From Brachyhypopomus gauderio (Eukaryota; Chordata; Actinopteri; Gymnotiformes; Hypopomidae): a DNA stretch of 64,000 bases. Within the stretch, counting starts at the first letter, position 1. Each line of letters begins with the position of its first letter. A model generated the notes under the pieces. The model saw nothing but the letters and a program-made list of their open reading frames with translations. It made no database searches and was not told the origin of the DNA. This document shows, in pieces, positions 49,060 through 61,804 of this stretch. The translations under genes and the position numbers were made by a program. Where the stretch lies: positions 496,001 through 560,000 of the forward strand of contig NC_135222.1 in assembly GCF_052324685.1 (NCBI RefSeq), written 5' to 3'.

Positions 49060-49200
49060 TTGTAATGTTGGTGCACGCGCTGTGATTAGGAACCTCTGAC
49101 GGCGGAGGCGCGAGAAGCTGCTCGTCGAACCCTGTGCTGCTCGCGCGCTACCATCCGGGTAATTTCGCTACTCGTCGCAGCGTCTGTGCTTGAGGAAAGA
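49060..49200. promoter_or_regulatory. Orphan CpG-dense patch
   Basis: gacggcggaggcgcgagaag, ctgctcgcgcgctaccatcc and nearby CpGs form a cluster of about 130 bp, 4 kb upstream of bsg and 5 kb from the 3' end of fstl3. No coding exon is apparent next to it. A promoter or enhancer role is only inferred. Confidence 0.25.
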
Positions 49201-50590
49201 CTCAGACTCTGAGGCTACAGTGGGGTCATGCGGCTGAGGCGGCGTTACACCATTGTAACATTATGTGTAACATTTCCACCATTATTGGACTGAAATGTTT
49301 GGCAGCTTTCCCGTGTCTTCTTTGCCGAGCTCACTCATGAATTATCGTGCTTGCCTAATAATTTCCGACTGTTCTTCAATCCCCCCCCGGAATTGCTGCT
49401 CAGTATTAAATACGTATCCAACGACCGCAGTACATCCAAAGTGAAAGCTGAATCTGGAAACCGTGAGGCACCTGTCATCTTTTCGAGATAACCCAGAATA
49501 AAGAGGCAACTGAACAGCCTCCGGTTCACACACAATCCATCGCCCAGCATGTGTGCGACAGCATCAGAGAGGAGCGCACACACTAATCTCATTTAGTTTG
49601 CACCAAATGGCTCCCATCATTCACACTCACTTCCTCACTGTAGCTGCAGCCGTGCGTCAGGCCAAGCTGCGAAATATCCCGGATATGAGCCAGAGAGCTT
49701 TTTTAACACCAGCTCCGAGTTGCTCCACACCCGGGAGGAAACGCACGGCCCTCGTCAATGCCTCGGCTCTTGGCGGGTAATTAAGTGCACGCTGACATGT
49801 TTGAATGACTGCCAGTCCTAACGCAAACTTAGCACTTTCCTGTTTGCGAGGTGTTCAGGAATAATACTGGCACCGCGGCTAGGGCCTTGTCCAGTCATGG
49901 CAGGTTCCCTCCCTCTGCAGGCAGAAACACAGGGTCCAGATGCCAGTGCACCCACATCTGGGCACAATTAGAAGATGCAAACCTGCCCATACTCGCAGAG
50001 CTGCTGATTATCCATGGCCTAAATTGCACAGATATAGTATTCCCATTGAACTTGCAACTGATTTGAATTATTTCAACCAATCACTAAACCAAAGCGCACA
50101 AACAATGTAACAAGATAAAATGGCTGCACCCCGTCGTGCATGATCATAGATTTCCACTGTAGTGGCTAACTCTATTGGTGGCTATTCCGGTTGCTATTCT
50201 GTGGTAGAGTGACTGAATTGGTTCGCTGGACTCATATCGGCCTTCCTATAAACACAGCATGTGCTTCTGTGCGGCCGGAAATATTCCACTTGGCTATTAT
50301 GAGGCCTGGCGGCATGATGTTATGGTGTAGTCAGATCTTTATCATCTGCTGGAAGGTATTAGCTGGAACAGATGTTACAGATGGCTCTGGTCAAGGCCCA
50401 GTGCGCTGAAAACACCACACACTAGACGGGCCATAGGTAGTGGAGATAAGAGGCCATGGATGAAGCTGCCATGGTGGTGGTCATGTGCGACTAATGATCA
50501 TATCGGACCTGAGGTCTATCCCCCAGAATGCACAGTTTTCTAAGGAAATGGACTCCACATGCACAAATTTGATGGCCACACTGCAACCCC

Positions 50591-50754
<164 letters not shown>

Positions 50755-51537
50755 CCTTTTAACTTGAGTGTTTCCTACATCATAGCCATGTTCTAAATCA
50801 TAGCCATGTTCAACCGTATGGTTGCTTGTGGCTTTAGCACATGAGAAAAGTTGTTTTTCTTTTTTGTTGTTGTTTTGATGTGTTTGGGTATGTTTTACCC
50901 TGTGTTTTGGAAGTTGACCACTGGAAACTTTTACCAGAAAGTATGTCTTTCCTCAGAGAGAAAATGTCTTAAAATGTCTCTTGTCCTGCAACACTGAATT
51001 CCGATCGGAAGTTGATGTTTTCTTGTACAATTTGTCATTCGTAATGGGCTGAACCCAAGAAGCAAATCGGTAAGTGATGCAGACAGACCACACAGATGTT
51101 GTGGGCGGGGCCTCGTGCTGTCCCAGTAGAGCGGTCTGAAGATAACATCTCAGCTCATTGACCATACGCTATGGTTAATTGGAACAATTAGAGGTTGCCT
51201 AACTTCCGAAGTCTGTTTTTGTCTCCCCAGAAAAGTTTCTCAATCCACTTTGCCCCTCAGAGAAACACACTTGTTTGCGTGGTCTTATTTCATGGTGATT
51301 TGTAAGTCATGACATCTAAAGAGAAGTTCTCAGTAAGAATGCCTTGGTTGAATGCATCCTATTTACAGCACATATTAATAGACTGTATATATGGATCAAA
51401 CATTTCATAACTGAAAGTGAGGAGAAGAAGATAAAGTGCCATTTCTCTACTATATTACATGACAATGTTCTGAAGCCATCACTACAGCAAAAGTACCTTC
51501 CTGGATTACATGCCTATGAATTAGCTCATTACCAATC

Positions 51538-51906
51538 TATTACTGCTACTACTACTATTACTGCTACTACTAATACTATTACTGCTACTACTACCATTAT
51601 TACTACTACTACTGCTAATAATAATACAATTACTACTACTTCTAATACTATTTCTGCTACTACTACTACTAATACTATTACTGCTACTATTACTACTACT
51701 ACTACTAATACTATTACTACTACTACTGATTCTGTTACTACTACTACTAATACTGTTACAACTAATAATAATAATACTATTACTACTACTATTACTACTA
51801 GTAGTAACACTATTACTATACCTACTGATACTATAACTACTACTAGTAATACTACTACTAATAATAATACTACTAATTATTATTACTATTACTAATAATA
51901 ATAATA
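51538..51906. repeat. Degenerate (ACT)n/(AAT)n trinucleotide array
   Basis: About 370 bases built from act, att and aat triplets. It generates Thr-rich, Ser-rich and Val-rich artefact frames on both strands. Confidence 0.93.
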
Positions 51907-53569
51907 AGGAAGAGGAAGGAGAGGATCCATATTTCATATGATGTGAGTTTCTATCTGACATGTCATTGGTACTTGAGGTTTTGTGTCACCAAAGGTGCCC
52001 TCAGAGTAGCATATTGTATCAGGCTCTGCCCTCCATTCCTGTCTTCATGGAGTTCAGGAGCTTTGCAGACAGAGCTGTACAAATGTGTACAATGATGACA
52101 TAAAGTGACCCTGAACATGACTCTCGTGTCCTGTCCATCCAAAGGCCACACCACCTCTGGAGAGTTTAAAAATGCGCAAGGATCCATTACGAAAAAATAA
52201 ACACTGAGCTATGGTACTCAGAATGGACTGCGGAAATGTGCGTAATGCATAGCAACATGTTTGTTTCACTGGGTCACGTCTGCTGCAGTTGGAGACCTAA
52301 CGTCACATAAGTGGCAAGGTCACCATTGGAGCTGTCTGGCCAAATGTATATTACAAAGATCGGCGTCTTATGGACTTTACTGAGAGGTTTGTATGAACAC
52401 AGTGTTTTTGTTTTGATCACGACTCATCAAAGCTTGGTCTTTTGATGATCATGTCATACAAATAAAATAATTACAAAAGACGTGTTCTGGGTCTAGAGGA
52501 TTGCTACAAGGGTAACACGAGGAGAATGTCTTGGGTCATGGTGGTGACTTTTAACAGTTGGTCTTGACGTGAAACCTTATTTCAGGATGACTGTATCCTG
52601 GTATTTGGTATGTAATAAACATATTTTGTCAGATAGTTCCAGGTTTCAAGAGTCATTTACAAGGCTGTTATTTCAGATACAATTGAGTCTCACATTTAGA
52701 GTGGATAGTCAGTCTTGCCGTTTTGTTGTCTTAACATCTGTACCTTTGACGTGTCTGTGCGATCACTCTGATGTAATGTGTTTTTCCCTAGTGACTCAGT
52801 CAGACCACTACATTCATTATTCACACTGAACCAATGGGTCACTGATTTAACACTGATATTTGAGCTCGTGTCAACAGTGAGTCTAGTTTCCCTCAGAGAT
52901 GAGCAGCTTTGAGCAGTCGTGAGAAAAGCGGAGAACACCAACAGGCCCAGAAACGTCAGGCGGGCGCTATAAGAAAGCAAAATTTTTTACAGAATTGTTA
53001 TGGTCTCTTTGAGCAAACATTTAATTCTAGCCCCACCGTAATAAAAGGACACTTAGATCGGAATATAAACATCTCTCAAAGTTAAACCAGATGCAGTGTG
53101 CAGCCCGGGAGTGCCTCTCTCTGGACTGGGGGAAAACAGCTATTTCACACGGGGAAGTGAGTCAGTATCTCATCTCTCTTACCCAGCACGAGCTCGGCTG
53201 GCTGAAGGAACGCTACGTTTTACTGCACTGTCACAGGCCTGCGTGTAGCTATTGGTGGATAATTCCACTTGGTCAAAGCTTGAGGAAAAGTTCAGTCTGG
53301 ATTCTGGGGTTTCCGTGGTTCCTCCGAGAGCTGTGTATGGTGCATGAAGTCACTGCAGAGGGCTGTGGGTTTCAGACAGCAATCAACAGAACTGGATAAT
53401 TCAACCAAAACATTTTCTTAGTATACTGTGTTTTATAGTGGTGTGATAGAATTGTTATTCTTCATACTGCTATTTATAAAAATTACATATCTGTTGGTCA
53501 CATCAAAAGCTGTCATATTAGTTCTTGTCACAGCAGATGGTAATGGATTACAAACAACAAGCAAGTCAA

Positions 53570-54881
53570 GAAATCTTTGTTTTAATCATTAGATAAATGT
53601 AAGTATTAAAATACAAAAATACGCTGATACATTAGGACATTTCACAGTAGATACTCAGGTACTGCAAAACAGGAAATGTATTTACAGGCATATACTGTAG
53701 GATCTGTGCTATCAACATAACTTGGACAAAGTTTAAAGATTACACAACGGAAATGCAAACTATTCGGTCACTTACTCACAAAAAACATAATACAGAGGCA
53801 CACTAAATATCGGTCAGTGTAACAATGCCCCTCGTCCTAAAATAATACACTCAAGTAACCCACAAATGCACACACATAAAAAAAATATGAAGACCATTAA
53901 ACAGTAGAACATACTGGACATTATTTGGACAGCAACAGCCTCCTCATAAAGCGGGACGATGGTGGACTGCGGCTGGTGAGTTAGGTGGGTGGCTCAGTAC
54001 CGCTTTCCTGGCAGCACGCTCGGATCTCTGGCACCGGGCCCGCCACATCCCGCATCTCCGACAGCCCACGCTTCGGGTTCTGGCTGCCCCTCCATCACAA
54101 ACAGCTTCCAGAGCCTGGAAGAATTCGGCCCCTTGGCTTTCTGAAGGAGGCGCGTTTGGGGAGGATGGGCGTAGAGCGGCTTTGAGGATATTTCTCTAAA
54201 CGCCAAGATTTAATGCTGATACCTGTTATCCTAGTGCACATGGATTCTTACCCACTGCTTATGTATACAGTGCAGTGAAAGTGGTGTAAATCTTTTGTGA
54301 CATTCGATCTTTAGACAATATTTAGACAAACCCATTATTAGCTTGTATTCAAACCTTCCTATTCACACAAGTCAAGGCGGTTTCGTGCGGCATGTTATAC
54401 ACAATAACATTACATTTAAAATGCTGGAAAATGACATTTTTGAATGTGATTTACTTTTTCACATGAACAAGTATTGACTTATAATGGTTCTATACATGAA
54501 AACTGACAATAACAATAAATATCTATGTGAAGACATCTGACCTTTTCTGGGAACATGCAAAACAAATGCAAAAGTAATTTAAATTAAACAATCTTTTGGA
54601 GAGTTAGTTTTCTCCAATAAATAATACTGGTAATGTATTTACAATATGCACATTGTGAGGCCCACATCTTATAATAGTCTTTGACAACTGTTTTAGTAAA
54701 ACATCATACCAGATAGTGAGGCTGGCACACATTCCCCTTGAAATATGAACTGCATGCATCTACATATATCAGTGGTTCGTGTCAAAAATGGCGACACTGT
54801 TTTGGAAGCTGTGACTCGCCCACATACACTGCTGTCATTGGATGTACAGGAAACAAAGCTGGTCATACATAGTCAGTGTCC
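53570..54881 (-). other. fstl3: Probable fstl3 3'UTR
   Basis: AT-rich sequence directly downstream of the fstl3 stop. A minus-strand ATTAAA (plus tttaat near 53580) is a candidate polyadenylation signal. The extent is inferred. Confidence 0.4.
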
Positions 54882-54916
54882 CTAAAACAGTGAATTCTCC
54901 TCACTGCCTTCCGTAC
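54882..54916 (-). CDS. fstl3: fstl3 exon 5: C-terminal tail
   Basis: 35 bp with stop. It encodes (S)[10 protein letters not shown], comparable to the acidic human end EEEENFV. The acceptor follows a good pyrimidine tract (ctcttcttctcttgcag). It is short enough to be missed by ORF-based methods. Confidence 0.85.
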
Positions 54917-57900
54917 CTGCAAGAGAAGAAAGAGCACGGAGTGAAACACTAACAGCGATTTGCATTGAAGGTGTATTGAAGGTGTTTGGGCCTGTGTACT
55001 TGTCTGTGTTGAAGGTGTTTGGGTCTGCAGCATATCTGTATTGAAGGTGTTTGGGCCTGGGTACGTGTATGTGTTGAAGGTGTTTGGACCTGTGTACGTT
55101 TCTGTATTGAAGGTCTTTGGGCCTGTGTACATGTCTGTGTTGAAGGTGTTTGGGCCTGCCTGTGTGTCTGTGTTGAAGGTGTTTTGGTTTGCCCGCATAT
55201 CTGTATTGAAGGTGTTTGTATGGGCCTGCCTGTGTGTCTGTGTTAAATGTGTTTGGGCCTGTGTACGTGTCTGTGTTGAAGGTGTTTGAGACTGTGCACG
55301 TGTCTGCATTGAAGATGTTTTGGCCTGTGGACATGTCTGTGTTGAAGAAGTTTGGGCCTGTGTATGTGTCTGTATTGAAGGTGTTTGGGCCTGTGTACGT
55401 GTCTGTGTTAAAGGTGTTTGGGCTTGCCTGTGTGTCTGTGTTAAATGTGTTTGGGCCTGTGTACATGTCTATGTTGAAGGTGTTTGGGCCTGTGTATGTG
55501 TCTGTGTTGAAGGTGTTTGGGACCTGTGTACGTGTCTGTGTTGAAGGTGTTTGTGACTGTGTACATGTCTATGTTGAAGGTGTTTGCGCCTGCCTGTGTG
55601 TCTGTGTTGAAGGTGTTTGGGCCTGTGTATGTGTCTGTGTTGAAGGTGTTTGTGACTGTGTACGTGTTTATGTTGAAGGTGTTTGGGCCTGTGGACGTGT
55701 CTGTGTTGAAGGTGTTTGGGCCTTTGTACGTGTCTGTGTTGAAGGTGTTTGGGGCCTGTGTACGGGTCTGTGTTGAAGCTGTTTGTGTCTGCTTGCGTGT
55801 CTGTGTTGAAGGTGTTTGGGCCTGTGTACATGTCTGTGTTGAAGGTGTTTGGGGCCTGTGTACGTGTCTGTGTTGAAGTTGTTTGGGCCTGTGTATGTGT
55901 CTGTGTTAAATGTGTTTGGGCCTGTGTACATGTCTGTGTTGAAGGTGTTTGGGCCTGTGTACGTGTCTGTGTTAAATGTGTTTGGGCCTGTGTACGTGTC
56001 TGTGTTGAAGGTGTTTGGGCCTGTGTACGTGTCTGTGTTAAATGTGTTTGGGCCTGTGTACGTGTCTGTGTTGAAGGTGTTTGGGCCTGTGTACGTGTCT
56101 GTGTTAAATGTGTTTGGGCCTGTGTACGTGTCTGTGTTGAAGGTGTTTGGGCCTGTGTACGTGTCTGTGTTGAAGGTGTTTGGGCCTGTGTATGTGTCTG
56201 TGTTGAAGATGTTTGGGCCTGTGTACGTGTCTGTGTTAAATGTGTTTGGGCCTGTGTACGTGTCTGTATTGAAGATGTTTGGGCCTGTGTACGTGTCTGT
56301 GTTGAAGGTGTTTGGGCCTGTGTACATGTCTGTGTTGAAGGTGTTTGGGCCTGTGTACATGTCTGTGTTGAAGGTGTTTGGGCCTGTGTATGTGTCTGTA
56401 TTGAAGATGTTTGGGCCTGTGTACGTGTCTGTGTTGAAGGTGTTTGGGCCTGTGTACGTGTCTGTGTTGAAGGTGTTTGGGGCCTGTGTACGTGTCTGTG
56501 TTGAAGGTGTTTGGGCCTGTGTACATGTCTGTGTTGAAGGTGTTTGGGCCTGTGTACATGTCTGTGTTGAAGGTGTTTGGGCCTGTGTATGTGTCTGTGT
56601 TGAAGGTGTTTGGGCCTGTGTACGTGTCTGTGTTGAAGGTGTTTGGGGCCTGTGTATGTGTCTGTATTGAAGGTGTTTGGGCCTGTGTACATGTCTGTGT
56701 TGAAGCTGTTTGTGTCTGCTTGCGTGTCTGTGTTGAAGGTGTTTGGGCCTGTGTACATGTCTGTGTTGAAGGTGTTTGGGGCCTGTGTACGTGTCTGTGT
56801 TGAAGTTGTTTGGGCCTGTGTATGTGTCTGTGTTAAATGTGTTTGGGCCTGTGTACATGTCTGTGTTGAAGGTGTTTGGGCCTGTGTACGTGTCTGTGTT
56901 AAATGTGTTTGGGCCTGTGTACGTGTCTGTGTTGAAGGTGTTTGGGCCTGTGTACGTGTCTGTGTTGAAGGTGTTTGGGTCTGTGTATGTGTCTGTGTTG
57001 AAGATGTTTGGGCCTGTGTACGTGTCTGTGTTAAATGTGTTTGGGCCTGTGTACGTGTCTGTATTGAAGATGTTTGGGCCTGTGTACGTGTCTGTGTTGA
57101 AGGTGTTTGGGCCTGTGTACATGTCTGTGTTGAAGGTGTTTGGGCCTGTGTACATGTCTGTGTTGAAGGTGTTTGGGCCTGTGTATGTGTCTGTATTGAA
57201 GATGTTTGGGCCTGTGTACGTGTCTGTGTTGAAGGTGTTTGGGCCTGTGTACGTGTCTGTGTTGAAGGTGTTTGGGGCCTGTGTACGTGTCTGTGTTGAA
57301 GGTGTTTGGGCCTGTGTACATGTCTGTGTTGAAGGTGTTTGGGCCTGTGTACATGTCTGTGTTGAAGGTGTTTGGGCCTGTGTATGTGTCTGTGTTGAAG
57401 GTGTTTGGGCCTGTGTACGTGTCTGTGTTGAAGGTGTTTGGGGCCTGTGTATGTGTCTGTATTGAAGGTGTTTGGGCCTGTGTACATGTCTGTGTTGAAG
57501 GTGTTTGGGCCTGTGTACATGTCTGTGTTGAAGGTGTTTGGGCCTGTGTACGTGTCTGTGTTGAAGGTGTTTGGGCCTGTGTACGTGTCTGTGTTGAAGG
57601 TGTTTGGGCCTGTGTACGTGTCTGTGTTGAAGGTGTTTGGGCCTGTGTACATGTCTGTGTTGAAGGTGTTTGGGCCTGTGTACATGTCTGTGTTGAAGGT
57701 GTTTGGGCCTGTGTACGTGTCTGTGTTGAAGGTGTTTGGGCCTGTGTACGTGTCTGTGTTGAAGGTGTTTGGGCTTGTGTACATGTCTGTGTTGAAGGTG
57801 TTTGGGCCTGTGTACATGTCTGTGTTGAAGGTGTTTGGGCCTGTGTACGTGTCTGTGTTGAAGGTGTTTGGGCCTGCACCGAGAACCAGCCCTTACTTCT

Positions 57901-60900
57901 GCAGTGGCCATAATGGCGCACTCCTATGGAGCGCCCAAAAAAGCAGGTGGCCCGGCGCAAATGGCAGGCGCTGGGGTAGGTGATGTTGTCATTGCCACAG
58001 ATGGTCTGGTCAGTCAGCAGGGGCATGGGACAGAGGGCGGTGCGGCACATGACACAGTGGGCACTGTTGGTCTGGTCCGTCACGCAGGTGTGCGTGCCCG
58101 GGCACACCACGTTGGAGCATGACTCTGAAAACAAGAGTGGAGGAGATAAGCCAAAGCTCACCACCACTGTTTATTACAAAAACGTTTTTTCTTTTTTATT
58201 GTTTGATATCGGCTGATATCTTGTCTATGAACAAGAGGAAATCGCATGAACGGCCCACAACAATGAACAAAGGCAGAGCAAAGACCTTCAGACGCGAGGC
58301 TGGTGATTACAAAGACAAAACTCACTTTTGCACTCTCCCTGGTACATGATCTCCAGATCAGGGTGACCTTTGCAACGTGCCATGAGAAGAGCACACTCGT
58401 CTTTGTAGGAGTTGCCATCACTCCCGCAGACGGCGTGCTTCTGGGAGACGCTTGAGCAGTCCGGAGAGCACATGCACTGAGGCCGTCCGCCCTTCATCTT
58501 ACACGCCTTCCCTGGACCACACTTCACCCCTTCACACGTCTCTGTGAGGAAGACGTTGTGGCAATGAGCGGCTCATTTGAAAATCCATTAATCACATTGC
58601 CTTCAAAACAAAGAAGTTGTTATTATTGTGATCAGCTTTTTGCTGTACAGAACCTCAGTTGGAACAAAACTAAACAATTTACGGTTAATTAAAACTTGTA
58701 GAAGACTGATCTTTCAGTATTTTTACTTTGCATTACAGTAATGCAATTATTATCACAACAGTACTGTACTGGTACTGTACAGCAGTAAGCATAGACATGC
58801 TGCACTATAGCAATTATCTTTAGCTCAGGATCTCCCTTACAATCTTTATGATATGAATGTTCACATGTACCAAATTCCCATGTAAAAGCAATTTTATATG
58901 CTGTTCATAGGAGTTGAACGCACTACTAAGTGACTCCCAGTATGAAAGCTCTGCCTCTTCTAGAGAGCCCATCTGTTTTGTTTAAGGGCATGATGTAAGG
59001 TATTTTAGGGTAGCAAATTCATGATGTAGTCACTCGCATTAAGGAATCCTAAATAGGGATGTACGGAAGTGTACAGATTAGTCAGAGTTGGAGTTAGAGC
59101 TCTGGGAATGCTGTGAAGCCCCTCTCCTGGAGACACCCATGTTGAATATCAATAAGCAAAGCCCAGTAGTCTGTATAATGTTATGATAACAGAAAAGAGT
59201 AAAGAAGAGGACCAAACAGTAAAATAGATATTTTTCTCTGCTCCCCCCTCTCTAGTATCTAATGTCACTGATTGTGTGCTAAGTGTTCAAAGCTTATGAG
59301 GACCAGACTTCTTTAGCATGTGGCAGCCATTTCTCTCTGCGGTAAGCTGGAATTCAGTCGTTTCTGCGGGAGGAAGGCAAAACAAGGCTGCGTTCCAATA
59401 AGCACTCGGAAAGATTGAGAAGGAGAGGAAAGGGGGAAGAAAAAGAACCGCCATTGTACTGAGCGCATTCCATTTCACTCATGTTACGGTTGCTCTGAAA
59501 GTCTAGTGTGTCCGCTGTAATAGTAGTGTCTTAGCTGGAGGAATAGTGTCTCAGCTGGAGTATTGTCTTAGCTGGAGGAGTGTCTCAGCTGGAGGAATAG
59601 TGTCTCAGCTGGAGTATTGTCTTAGCTGGAGTAGTGTCTTAGCTGGAGGAATAGTGTCTCAGCTGGAGTATTGTCTTAGCTGGAGTAGTGTCTTAGCTGG
59701 AGGAATAGTGTCTCAGCTGGAGTATTGTCTTAGCTGGAGTAGTGTCTTAGCTGGAGTAGTGTCTTAGCTGGAGGGGTAGTGTCTCAGCTGGAGTAGTGTC
59801 TTAGCTGGAGTAGTGTCTTAGCTGGAGGGGTAGTGTCTCAGCTGGAGTAGTGTCTTAGCTGGAGTAGTGTCTTAGCTGGAGTATTGTCTTAGCTGGAGGG
59901 GTAGTGTCTCAGCTGGAGTAGTGTCTTAGCTGGAGGAATAGTGTCTCAGCTGGAGTATTGTCTTAGCTGGAGTAGTGTCTTAGCTGGAGTAGTGTCTTAG
60001 CTGGAGGGGTAGTGTCTCAGCTGGAGTAGTGTCTTAGCTGGAGTAGTGTCTTAGCTGGAGGGGTAGTGTCTCAGCTGGAGTAGTGTCTTAGCTGGAGGGG
60101 TAGTGTCTCAGCTGGAGTAGTGTCTTAGCTATAAGAGCAGAGTCTTTGCTGAAAGGCTAGTGTCTTTGCTGTTAGGCTCATGTCTTAGCTGAAGAGTTAA
60201 AAGTCTTAGCTAGGGTTGCCACCTAGGTCTGACAAAAAACAAGGACACTCTGTCATACGCGAACGTAAATTGTTGACGGGGGAGGGGGGGTGTAAAATGA
60301 ACACAGCGAGAAATAAAATACGGATTTAAAGTGTGCAGAAACTAAATCTAAAAGTCTAAATAGTCGTTTGAACTAACCTAGTGAAAACCGGGACATTAAA
60401 TTATTATTATTTTTGCCAGGACCGAATATTAAAACGAAGGAAAACCGGGCCAAACCAGGACAGCCCGGGAAAACCGGGACAGCAACGTGAAAACCGGGAT
60501 AGTCCCGGGAAAACCGGGACAGGTGGCAACCCTAGTCTTAGCTGAAGGGCAAATGTGTTAGCTAGTGTCTTAGCTGAAGAGCAAGTTTCTTAGCTATTGT
60601 ATTAGCTGAAAGGTGTTAGCTAGTGTCTTAGCTGAAAGGTAAGTGTGTTAGCTAGTGTCTTAGCTAAAAGGCGTGTTAGCTAGAGTCTTAGCTGAAAGGT
60701 AAGAGTGTTAGCTAGTGTCTTAGCTAGTGTTCTATTTTTCCTAGTAAAGGAAAATAGTGGTAAGTATACCACTATTTTCTATTCTAAAGAATTATTCTTA
60801 AATCTCCCAGTAATGGAGCTTCAGATTACCTTGACACCTGAGTAACAAGTTAATTAATGTCTGTCCTATTACATGCACACACATGCACATGTATATGTAT

Positions 60901-61750
60901 GTATCTCAGCAAACCTGCATACCTGTTCCAGATTCATAATACTGCACCATACCCAAAACAGCTGGATGGAATTAGAGAGAACATCTGGCTCAAATCCATA
61001 CCAAGCTTTTTTTGTCCAGTTATCAACCTCAGAGTGGCCCCAAACTGTGTCGTGTGGATTAAGAGGTGCCTACAATGCTTTATTCTCAATATCCTCACCC
61101 TCTTCGTCTCTCATTCCAGCAGCACCTGAATCAACACTGGCCCTTGATCACCAACACGGAGACCAGTAGGACAGCTCAGTGGTTAAGGTGCTCAGCTAGT
61201 AATCAAAAAAGCTAACAGTTCAAGCCTCACCTCTATCAAGCTGCTTCCATGAACCTTATCCCTCATTTGTTCAAATTGTAATTAGCTGTAATTGTTAATT
61301 GCCTTATATAAAAGTGTCAGCTAAATGCCATAAATATAAGCAAGGTTTGTTCTTTCTGACCAACCCAAGTCAGTCCTACTAAGATTTAATCAAACGCATA
61401 AATGGCGACCTTTTATCATAATAGAAACCATTAAATGCGTTCAACCAATTATCACAAGGGAGTGCACAGCATGGCACACAAAGCCAAATATAGTCATTCC
61501 TCCTCTTGAGCCAGTAATTAAAATGTTTACATTGCGTTAAGTGGGTTATTGGAGAAGGACCTACCTTTGCATGGCTTGCAGGACACAATACCCAGGAAGC
61601 CCAGCAGACTGACTTCGTTGATGGGCAGACTGCTGTTGGACCAGGCTGTGTCCAGTCGGCCACTTGCGCAACACTCCTCCCTGGTCACTCCACGCATGAG
61701 AACCAAAACACAGCGCTGCTCCTGGCCCTGCTGAAGCCAACACATGCCCG

Positions 61751-61804
<54 letters not shown>

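Larger units (their letters stand above)
58542..61564 (-). other. fstl3 intron 2
   Basis: Holds the gtcttagctg array, the MITE and the SINE. The 58560-59500 part shows no recognised element. Confidence 0.7.

Noticed and set aside
51344-51961. Thr-rich (+) and Ser-rich (-) frames
   Set aside because: Triplet-repeat artefacts of the ACT/AAT array.
55469-57911. Very long open frames (700-780 codons) on the minus strand and shorter ones on plus
   Set aside because: They are the 33-bp repeat read as 11-codon periods. They appear in several frames and both strands and span a spliced fstl3 intron.
61165-61260. A functional tRNA gene
   Set aside because: The A- and B-box-like parts are followed by a SINE tail, and the cloverleaf pairing is not preserved.
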